Of a DNA stretch of 23,618 nt, positions 1 through 6,005 are shown piece after piece. The notes under the pieces were generated by a model. That model ran no database searches. It saw only the letters and a program-made list of their open reading frames with translations, and was not told the origin of the DNA. This DNA comes from an uncultured Prevotella sp. (GTDB lineage Bacteria; Bacteroidota; Bacteroidia; Bacteroidales; Bacteroidaceae): positions 1 through 23,618 of the forward strand of contig NZ_URNN01000040.1 in NCBI RefSeq assembly GCF_900549175.1, read 5' to 3'. A program made the translations under genes and the position numbers. How positions within the stretch are numbered: position 1 is the stretch's first letter; the number at the start of each line of letters is the position of its first letter.

Positions 1-255
1 TAACCGCAACGCAAGTACGCCGTAAACGGAGTGTAAGGAGGGCCTAAAGGCAAGCCAAGGGCATGAAAACGGTGTGTCAACAAGGCAAAAAGGGCTTTCC
101 CGCCGTTCTATTTCGGGAAAAAAGAAATGTTAAATTTTCGAAGTTATTATGACAAATATACATATTGTTTTCGTTCGAAAGACATGTTGTTTTGGGCATA
201 CACAAAAAACGTTAGCGGAATCCATATCAGACTTTGAAATGCCGAACAAACAAGC

Positions 256-324
256 CGTTGCGTCTTTTTGAGGTATTTCGTTGCGCCTTTTTGAGGTATT
301 TCGTTGCGTCTTTTTGAGGTAAAT
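256..324. repeat. 23-bp tandem direct repeat, three copies
   Basis: Three head-to-tail units at 256-278, 279-301 and 302-324. Each has the core TTTTTGAGGTA preceded by CGTTGCG. Unit 2 differs from unit 1 by one base (C for T in the CGTCT/CGCCT position) and unit 3 differs in its last bases. There are no spacers between units, so this is a tandem repeat and not a CRISPR array. It ends 10 bp before the inverted-repeat element at 335. Confidence 0.9.
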
Positions 325-334
325 ACTGAAAAAT

Positions 335-484
335 GAGGGTGTATCAAAATGCAAAGGAAGCACACAGTAGGGACATATTCTTGTATTTGTCCGTCAAGCA
401 GTCATTGAATATCAATATGTTACGAGCGGACAAATACAAGAATATGTCCCTACCAAGCACCACGTTGCCATTTTGATACCCCTC
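335..484. repeat. Inverted-repeat element, copy 1 (nested palindromes)
   Basis: The outer arms are 335-350 (GAGGGTGTATCAAAAT) and 470-484, its reverse complement with one base missing. Inside them is a perfect 27-bp inverted repeat, 367-393 against 427-453, around a 33-base centre. Copy 2 of the same element lies at 3847-3932 and shares both the outer arms and one inner arm. There is no transposase and no ORF inside. The size and nested palindromes resemble a non-autonomous, REP/MITE-like intergenic repeat, but that class assignment is inference. Confidence 0.85.
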
Positions 485-485
485 C

Positions 486-568
486 GGTATGACGGGAACA
501 CGGCAACGCCTGTACCTATTCCACTTGCCGTAATCTTGTTGAAAATGTCGGTCCGATAGTGGGTCTGG
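486..568 (-). pseudogene. Decayed, internally deleted fragment of an archaemetzincin paralogue
   Basis: 488-529 matches 1001-1042 of the intact peptidase gene at 38 of 42 bases, and 533-568 matches 1148-1183 at 28 of 36. The two blocks are collinear but 102 bases are missing between them, so the deletion is in frame. Read on the minus strand the fragment still encodes ASGIGTGVAVF joined to a segment resembling RYRADLLNK of the intact protein. The fragment ends exactly at the right arm of the inverted-repeat element (470-484), so that element marks one breakpoint. The zinc-binding part of the gene is absent. It is a remnant of a duplicated gene and cannot encode an active peptidase. Confidence 0.8.
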
Positions 569-590
569 CTGATTTACTTGCAGTTGTACA

Positions 591-700
591 ATTTGAGATT
601 TGTGTCGTTTTGGGCTAAAATAATTTTGAGATTTATGCGTTATAGGGCAAGAAAATGAGATTTGTGTTATTTTGCATCAAAAACATTTTGAGAATTGTGC
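591..700. repeat. Degenerate 31-32-bp periodic repeat, about four units
   Basis: The phrase (A)TTTTGAGATTTGTG recurs in drifting form near 591, 623, 655 and 685, each followed by an A/T-rich filler. The spacing is constant at 31-32 bp, which suggests decayed tandem duplication rather than chance A/T richness. No ORF or known motif was recognised. Confidence 0.5.
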
Positions 701-810
701 AAAACGAGTTATCTCATGGATGCTTCGGAATTTACATACACAGCAACCCGATAACGGGCTTGCTCTATGATGTTACGTTCCTGTGATTATTAATTTTGGG
801 GTAAACGTTA

Positions 811-1443
811 TTATAGCCGCCAGCTCTTGCCTTGCATGAACGCCTTGCATTTGTTGCAGAATCTGTTGGTTTTGCCAAACGGATTGCCTCCTTTCGCGTT
901 CTGCATGAGACATCCGGTGTCGGGACAATGCCGCAGCCCCACTGCATGTCCAATCTCATGGAGCATTACGCTGAAAAGCTGCCCGTGACCATGGGGCCTG
1001 TATGACGAGAACACGGCAACGCCCGTACCAATTCCGCTTGCCTGCCCCATTATGCCGCTGTGCTCGCGGCCACGGAAGTTGTCGAGGCCTATGTCGGCCT
1101 GTGTCAGGCCTATGACAATGGTTGAATCTGTTTTGTAGCGTGCAAGCATCTTGTTGAGAAGGTCGGCTCGGTAGCGTGTATGGTCATGCCGCTTGGTGGT
1201 CTTTGCATCGTCTGGCAAGGCGATGCTGCCCGCCAACCTGCATTTGGGATAGTGGGCTTTTAGCGAATCAAACATGGCCTCCGTAAGATTTCCGTTCACC
1301 TTTCCCAATGTATACACATTGACGGTGGGAACGATTGTCTCCGTCCGTTTCCTTTCGGCAGGCTTTTCTGCAGACGGTTTCTCGCCGCAACTTGCGGCAA
1401 ACAACGATGCACATATCAGAATGGTGCAGGCAGACTTGTTCAT
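811..1443 (-). CDS. Archaemetzincin-like zinc metallopeptidase, exported lipoprotein (M54)
   Basis: A 210-residue protein. Residues 161-180 carry the archaemetzincin signature HEIGHAVGLRHCPDTGCLM: zinc-binding His162, His166 and His172, catalytic Glu163, and the family-specific Cys173 and Cys178 before Met180. A further CNKC pair (Cys196, Cys199) completes the four-cysteine structural zinc site described for this family. The N-terminus is a lipoprotein signal with lipobox AASC and Cys19 as the modified residue, so the enzyme should be anchored outside the cytoplasm. Known archaemetzincins are mainly small cytoplasmic enzymes, so an exported one is less usual. It lies 33 bp downstream of the rluA-type gene on the same strand, and I saw no promoter between them, so they are probably co-transcribed. 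Natural substrate is unknown. A deleted relative lies at 486-568. Confidence 0.88.
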   Translation of the reverse strand: MNKSACTILICASLFAASCGEKPSAEKPAERKRTETIVPTVNVYTLGKVNGNLTEAMFDSLKAHYPKCRLAGSIALPDDAKTTKRHDHTRYRADLLNKMLARYKTDSTIVIGLTQADIGLDNFRGREHSGIMGQASGIGTGVAVFSSYRPHGHGQLFSVMLHEIGHAVGLRHCPDTGCLMQNAKGGNPFGKTNRFCNKCKAFMQGKSWRL

Positions 1444-1476
1444 GATGAATGATATTTGTACAGGTTTTGTATTTTC

Positions 1477-3108
1477 TTAAATGAACTCCGCATCCCGCCT
1501 GAACGTCATTCTCTTGCCCGTTTCCGGATGAGTGAACTCCAGTGTCTCGGCATGCAGGCAGAGGCGGGTGGAGGTTTTGCCGTATAGAGCGTCGCCGACG
1601 ATGGGCGTGGCAAGGCCGTCGGGGTGGGCGCAGTGCACGCGCAGCTGGTGGGTGCGGCCCGTAAGCGGATGCAGATGTACGAGGGTGCGGCCATGGATGT
1701 CGGTGGATATGACGGCGTATTCGGTAGTGGCCGGCTTGCCGTGCGTGCGGTCGACGGTCTGGCGCGGCCGGTCGAGCGGGTCGGGGCGGAGGGGCAGGGC
1801 GATGGTGCCGCGGGCGGGAACGCCGGGGCGGCCGTCGAGCAGCGCCACATAACGCTTGGTGACAGTGCGCGCCGTGAACTGTGCCTGAAGGTGGCGGTAG
1901 GCCGTGGCAGTCTTTGCCACGACGAGCAGTCCGGAGGTGTCCATGTCAAGACGGTGCACCATCATCGGCCCCGTGGCCTCCGGACAGCGGCGGCGCATGA
2001 TGGACAACACGGAGTGGCGGCCGCTCTTGCCCGGCACGGAGAGCATGCCCGATGGTTTGCAGACCACGGCCAGACAGGCGTCTTCGTAGAGCGTTTCGAG
2101 CTGTGTGCCGGCGGTGGTGTCGGTGCACAGCGGGTCGGGGTCGACATTAAGCCCCGTGAGCATGTGGCCGAGTATGGGCTTGCATTTGCCGCTGCATGCG
2201 GGATAGTAGTGCAGATGGCGGCGCAGTTCGGCCCGCGGCGACTCGCCCCACCAGAACTCGGCCATGCAGAGCGGACGAAGACCGTGGCGGTAGGCGTATT
2301 GCAGCAGTTTGGGCGCGCAGCAGTCGCCGGCTCCGGCAGGCGGGATGTGGCCTGTGGCGGCGGCGAATATATCTGTGAGCGTACGGCTCTCGCCCATGGC
2401 GTTGAGCACACGGTATTGCCCGAAGAGCCATCGTTGGAGGTCATCTGACATGGTGTGGCGCAGCTGTTTCAGTGCCGTTATCTCCTCGTCGAAACGCCTT
2501 GCGGCGGCCTCGGCCTGCTCCACTATTCCCGCCCAGTGCCGTTTTATGCGGCGCAGCTCGGCTTTCATATACTGGCTTTCGCGTATCAGCGCGCTGCCGT
2601 CGGCATCCCCGCCGTTGCGCAGGCGGTCGCGCCTCAGCTTGGCCTCGGCCATCAGTCTCTTGTATCCGTCGATGGCGTTTGCCGCCTCGCGTCTCGCCGC
2701 CTCCAGTCGTACGGCGGCTTCCTTGCGTTCCGGTGACGTTTCCAGTGCTGCCAGACGGTTGTTGACGGCTGTTATCTCGGCCTCGCGGGTCTTGAAATAG
2801 TCGTCGGGCTGTTGCGAGTCGTATACCGGCGGAACAAACCACGGCAGGTCGCACCGTCCGCCAAGCAGTCCGGAGTAGGCGGCAAGGAAGCCCGTCCGCC
2901 CGTTGTGCTCCACCACGAGCACACCGAACATCTTGCCGTTGTCGGCCTCCCTGCGCAGGTCTCCCATCGCCGCAATGTGCTTCTGCGTCTCTCCGGCGGA
3001 GGCAATGCACAGGGCGTGCGGCTCGTAGCAGAAGGGATATGTGAAGCGGGGCGGCGGCGCGATGCTGCTGTCAAGAGGGTGTACGAGTGTGTCCGATAGT
3101 GTGTCCAT
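1477..3108 (-). CDS. RluA-family rRNA/tRNA pseudouridine synthase, long form
   Basis: A 543-residue protein. The C-terminal half (about 335-543) is an RluA-type catalytic domain that isomerises uridine to pseudouridine in structured RNA. The catalytic motif HRLDMDTSG is at 385-393, with Asp388 as the expected nucleophile, followed by RTHQLRVH and GDALYG motifs. The first 330 residues are an extension with a charged, probably coiled-coil stretch (about 105-215) and a conserved-looking cysteine-rich part (GDCCAP at 261-266, PACSGKC at 303-309) that could bind metal. To my knowledge this long architecture is typical of Bacteroidetes. The RNA target cannot be read from sequence. A -7 box at 3114-3121 lies almost against the start codon, and no alternative ATG, GTG or TTG occurs nearby, so the message may be nearly leaderless. 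Confidence 0.92.
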   Translation of the reverse strand: MDTLSDTLVHPLDSSIAPPPRFTYPFCYEPHALCIASAGETQKHIAAMGDLRREADNGKMFGVLVVEHNGRTGFLAAYSGLLGGRCDLPWFVPPVYDSQQPDDYFKTREAEITAVNNRLAALETSPERKEAAVRLEAARREAANAIDGYKRLMAEAKLRRDRLRNGGDADGSALIRESQYMKAELRRIKRHWAGIVEQAEAAARRFDEEITALKQLRHTMSDDLQRWLFGQYRVLNAMGESRTLTDIFAAATGHIPPAGAGDCCAPKLLQYAYRHGLRPLCMAEFWWGESPRAELRRHLHYYPACSGKCKPILGHMLTGLNVDPDPLCTDTTAGTQLETLYEDACLAVVCKPSGMLSVPGKSGRHSVLSIMRRRCPEATGPMMVHRLDMDTSGLLVVAKTATAYRHLQAQFTARTVTKRYVALLDGRPGVPARGTIALPLRPDPLDRPRQTVDRTHGKPATTEYAVISTDIHGRTLVHLHPLTGRTHQLRVHCAHPDGLATPIVGDALYGKTSTRLCLHAETLEFTHPETGKRMTFRRDAEFI

Positions 3109-3113
3109 GGCTG

Positions 3114-3121
3114 CAAAGTTA
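3114..3121 (-). promoter_or_regulatory. Bacteroidetes -7 promoter box for the rluA-type gene
   Basis: On the minus strand this reads TAACTTTG, matching TAnnTTTG. It ends five bases before the ATG at 3108, which would place the transcription start at or very near the start codon. No clear -33 TTTG was seen at the usual distance. Confidence 0.6.
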
Positions 3122-3163
3122 CTTATTTTCGGCGCATTACGCAGTGTTTTCCGCAGATTTTAT

Positions 3164-3171
3164 TACCTTTG
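3164..3171 (+). promoter_or_regulatory. Bacteroidetes -7 promoter box for the YhcH-family gene
   Basis: TACCTTTG followed by C matches TAnnTTTG. It lies 38 bases before the ATG at 3210, giving a leader of roughly 30 bases. It is arranged divergently from the rluA-type promoter at 3114-3121. The -33 element is weak. Confidence 0.65.
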
Positions 3172-3209
3172 CATGAAAATATACCCGACAATTTGAAACC
3201 GGAACACTT

Positions 3210-3836
3210 ATGAAAAGATTACTTACAGTTATGGCCGCCGCCCTTATCGTGTTGTCGGCCGCAGCACAGGGTGTTTACACCCGTGAGTGCAATGACAAGG
3301 CCTTGCAGAAGAAAGCCGCAAAATGGGTGAAGAAGGGGAAGTGGCGCAACGGATTTACGGCTGCCGCACCCCATGGTAGCGTGAACGCCGTGGACTTCTA
3401 CGAGCAGTATATGAAGAACACCGCACAGTGGGAGGCCATGTTCCGCTGGCTGGCCGAAACCGACCTGCTGGCGATAGAGAAAGGCAAGCACCCAATAGCG
3501 GGGACGAACCTTGTGGCGAGCGTTGAGGACAGCGAGAACGGTCCGCTGGAGAAGCGCCGCAGCGAGAGCCACTATCACCACATCGACTTCCAGTATGTGG
3601 TGAAGGGCACGGAGCGTTTCGGCATAATCGACCATGAGACGAGCAAGCCCAACACCAAGTACAAGCCCGACGTGATACACTATGCCTACGATGCGGACAA
3701 GGCCCGTTTCTATGATTCCACACCGGATGAGTTTTTCCTGTTCTTCCCGTCAGACTGGCACATAGCCAAGGTGAACACGGATAAGGCCGACCAGACGATA
3801 CGTGTGATTGTGGTGAAACTCGACTACGTGGAATAA
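3210..3836 (+). CDS. Exported YhcH/YjgK/YiaL-family protein
   Basis: A 208-residue protein with a signal peptide (MKRLLTVMAAALIVLSAAAQ, cleavage near 20). The rest is a YhcH/YjgK/YiaL (DUF386-type) double-stranded beta-helix domain. Putative metal-binding histidines are in SHYHHIDFQYVVKG (His121, His123, His124) and PSDWHIAKV (His184). Family members are cupin-like and several act in catabolism of sugars such as sialic acid or rare hexuronates; the reaction here cannot be assigned. Most family members are cytoplasmic and about 150 residues long, so the signal peptide is notable, though exported versions are seen in Bacteroidetes. It has its own promoter at 3164-3171. The helicase gene 114 bp downstream is separated from it by an inverted-repeat element. 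Confidence 0.88.
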   Translation: MKRLLTVMAAALIVLSAAAQGVYTRECNDKALQKKAAKWVKKGKWRNGFTAAAPHGSVNAVDFYEQYMKNTAQWEAMFRWLAETDLLAIEKGKHPIAGTNLVASVEDSENGPLEKRRSESHYHHIDFQYVVKGTERFGIIDHETSKPNTKYKPDVIHYAYDADKARFYDSTPDEFFLFFPSDWHIAKVNTDKADQTIRVIVVKLDYVE

Positions 3837-3846
3837 ATGGAGGAAT

Positions 3847-3932
3847 GAGGGTGTATCAAAATGGCTACATGAGCGGACAAATACATGAATATGTCCCTAC
3901 AATGTGCGTGAACCTTATTTTGATACACCCTC
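3847..3932. repeat. Inverted-repeat element, copy 2
   Basis: Perfect 16-bp inverted arms, 3847-3862 (GAGGGTGTATCAAAAT) and 3917-3932, enclose a single copy of the 27-bp inner arm (3874-3900) that differs by one base from 427-453 in copy 1. That inner segment is itself an imperfect palindrome. The element fills the gap between the stop codon at 3836 and the helicase start at 3951. RNA copies could fold as a hairpin and act as a terminator or stability element between the two genes; that role is inference. Confidence 0.88.
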
Positions 3933-3950
3933 CTTACATAAACAGATTAT

Positions 3951-6005
3951 ATGTTGTCATCAATACAAGTGTTGCTGAAGCAGAGGCAACTGCTCGAAAT
4001 AGAATACAAGGCCGATAAGGAAGAATATGGCCGGCAGGTAGAGGCCGTCGGCATGCGGCGGCGCGTCAAGCGCGGAGACGCGTGGTACCCGGTGCGTGTG
4101 GGCCGCAGCTACTACAACTCGCTGAACCAGCTTGTAGTGGAGGTGTTCCGCGAGGAAGACACCGACATAGAGCATAACTTCGAGTTCGGCCGTCCGGTAG
4201 CCTTCTTCTTTCTTGACGGCGACGGGAAAGGCGGCGCGGGCGGCGGTGACGGGCAAAAGGTGACCGCACTGCGCACATCGTCGACGGTGTCTTATGCCGA
4301 CGGCAACCGTATGGTGGTGACAGTGCCCGACGGCTTCAGCGTGGCCGACATTCAGGGGCGCGACAACGTCGGCGTACAGCTGGCGTTTGACGAGACGAGC
4401 TACCGCATCATGTTCGACGCACTCGACCGGGCCGTCAACGCCAAAGGACGTTTGGGTTATCTGCGCGACCTGTTCGGCTCGGGGCAGAAGGCGGAGAGGT
4501 TCACCTTTCAGCCCATGCACTTCCAGTATCTCAACGCCACGCAGGAGCGTGCCGTAAACGAGGTGCTCAGGGCAAAGGATGTGGCCATAGTGCACGGCCC
4601 TCCCGGCACGGGCAAGACGACAACGCTCGTGGAGGCCATCTACGAGACGCTGCGGCGGGAGAGTCAGGTGCTGGTGTGTGCGCAGAGCAATATGGCCGTG
4701 GACTGGATAAGCGAGAAACTCGTCGACCGCGGCATAAGCGTTTTGCGCATAGGCAACCCGACGAAGGTGAACGACAAGATGCTGTCTTTCACCTACGAGC
4801 GGCGTTTTGAGTCGCATCCCGACTATCCGCAGCTGTGGGCTTTGCGCAAGGCCATACGTGACCTGCGGGCCAACCGCCGCCGTGGCGACGAGCGGTGGCA
4901 TCAGAAGATGGAACGTCTGAAAGAGCGTGCCACGGAACTGGAGATACGCATCAACGGCAGTCTCTTCGGCGAGGCGCGCGTGATAGCCTCGACACTCGTG
5001 GGCAGTGCCAACCGTCTGCTTGACGGCATGAAGTTCGGCACGCTCTTCATCGACGAGGCCGCGCAGGCTCTCGAGGCGGCCTGCTGGATTCCCATGCGGC
5101 GGGTGTCGCGTGTCATCCTGGCCGGCGACCATTGTCAGCTGCCGCCTACGGTGAAGACGGTTGAGGCCATGCGTGGCGGACTGGCGAAGACGCTGATGGA
5201 GCGCATTGTGGAGCAGAAACCCGAGGTGGTGACGCTGCTCAAGATGCAGTATCGCATGAACGAGGACATAATGCGTTTCTCGAGCGACTGGTTCTATGGC
5301 GGAATGGTGGAGTCGGCACCCGACGTGAAGTTCCGCGGTATTCTTGACTATGACATCCCGATGGAATGGATTGACCCTAATATAGTTAAGAGTGAAGAGG
5401 GAAGAGTGAAGAGGTGTGATTACTCTCAGGAAGAGGCAACGGAGCTTGATAATAAAGCAAATCATACCTCAAACCTCATCACTCTGCCCTCTTCACTTGA
5501 AGAAGCCTCAAACCTCATCACTCTGCCCTCTGAACTCAGTAGGGAGGAGTTCGTCGGCGAGACCTTCGGGCGCATAAACAAGGCCGAGGCTGAACTTACG
5601 TTGCAGTGTCTTGAGGCTTACTTCACGCGGATAGGCCGCCAGCGCATACTCGACGAACGTATCGACGTGGGCATAATCTCGCCATACCGTGCGCAGGTGC
5701 AGTATCTGCGCCGGCTGATTGCGAAGCGGGAGTTCTTCAAGCCTTTCCGCCGTAACATATCCGTGAATACCGTCGACGGATTTCAGGGACAGGAACGTGA
5801 CGTCATACTCATATCGCTTGTGCGGGCCAACGACCGTGGGGATATTGGTTTTCTACGTGACCTGCGCCGCATGAACGTGGCCATCACCCGTGCCCGCATG
5901 AAGTTGATAATACTCGGCGATGTGGCAACGATGACCCGCCATCCGTTCTACCGCAAGTTGTGGAATTATGTCAACGGACTGTGGAATATGGAATCTATTC
6001 AGTAA
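3951..6005 (+). CDS. UPF1/IGHMBP2-like superfamily 1 helicase (AAA domain-containing)
   Basis: A 684-residue protein with the full SF1B helicase motif set: Walker A GPPGTGKT (216-223), Walker B DEAAQ (from Asp368), motif III GDHCQLPP (392-399, Gln396), motif IV QYRM (433-436), motif V TVDGFQGQERD (607-617) and motif VI NVAITRAR (642-649, arginine fingers Arg647 and Arg649). An N-terminal beta-rich domain of about 180 residues precedes them, as in IGHMBP2-type enzymes that unwind DNA or RNA with ATP. An odd segment at about residues 479-531, between WID and EEFVGETFG, is encoded by repeats (see 5391-5531) and seems inserted. No Shine-Dalgarno is visible, and an inverted-repeat element lies directly upstream. 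The last 11 bases overlap the end of the convergent GH30 gene. Confidence 0.93.
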   Translation: MLSSIQVLLKQRQLLEIEYKADKEEYGRQVEAVGMRRRVKRGDAWYPVRVGRSYYNSLNQLVVEVFREEDTDIEHNFEFGRPVAFFFLDGDGKGGAGGGDGQKVTALRTSSTVSYADGNRMVVTVPDGFSVADIQGRDNVGVQLAFDETSYRIMFDALDRAVNAKGRLGYLRDLFGSGQKAERFTFQPMHFQYLNATQERAVNEVLRAKDVAIVHGPPGTGKTTTLVEAIYETLRRESQVLVCAQSNMAVDWISEKLVDRGISVLRIGNPTKVNDKMLSFTYERRFESHPDYPQLWALRKAIRDLRANRRRGDERWHQKMERLKERATELEIRINGSLFGEARVIASTLVGSANRLLDGMKFGTLFIDEAAQALEAACWIPMRRVSRVILAGDHCQLPPTVKTVEAMRGGLAKTLMERIVEQKPEVVTLLKMQYRMNEDIMRFSSDWFYGGMVESAPDVKFRGILDYDIPMEWIDPNIVKSEEGRVKRCDYSQEEATELDNKANHTSNLITLPSSLEEASNLITLPSELSREEFVGETFGRINKAEAELTLQCLEAYFTRIGRQRILDERIDVGIISPYRAQVQYLRRLIAKREFFKPFRRNISVNTVDGFQGQERDVILISLVRANDRGDIGFLRDLRRMNVAITRARMKLIILGDVATMTRHPFYRKLWNYVNGLWNMESIQ
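5391..5531. repeat. Repeat block inserted in frame in the helicase gene
   Basis: 5391-5419 and 5469-5497 form an inverted repeat matching at 26 of 29 positions. In addition a perfect 26-bp direct repeat occurs at 5467-5492 and 5506-5531, period 39 bp, giving the tandem peptide SNLITLPSSLEEA / SNLITLPSELSRE. Base composition (GAAGAG-rich purine arm, then CTC-rich arm) is unlike the flanking codons. The block sits at a surface-loop position between helicase motifs IV and V and keeps the frame open. Confidence 0.85.

Larger units (their letters stand above)
1..810. other. Repeat-rich intergenic region without an intact gene
   Basis: No convincing coding sequence is present. Two overlapping short minus-strand ORFs (within 130-365) read straight through a tandem repeat and one arm of an inverted repeat, so I treat them as spurious. 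In order, the region holds a small hairpin with 7-bp stem (96-102 with 114-120), a 23-bp repeat three times (256-324), an inverted-repeat element (335-484), a decayed fragment of the neighbouring peptidase gene (486-568), and degenerate 31-32-bp repeats (about 591-700). Each is listed separately. No promoter of the TAnnTTTG type pointing at a gene was found here. Confidence 0.7.

Noticed and set aside
256..324. Possible CRISPR array
   Set aside because: Repeats are directly joined, with no spacers and no cas genes nearby.
130..365. Two overlapping short minus-strand ORFs
   Set aside because: They run through the 23-bp tandem repeat and into the inverted-repeat element; the two frames give related peptides only because of the repeat.
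3960..5465. 501-codon minus-strand ORF opposite the helicase
   Set aside because: It is antisense to a gene with complete helicase motifs, has a histidine/leucine-rich composition typical of a shadow frame, and no recognisable domain.
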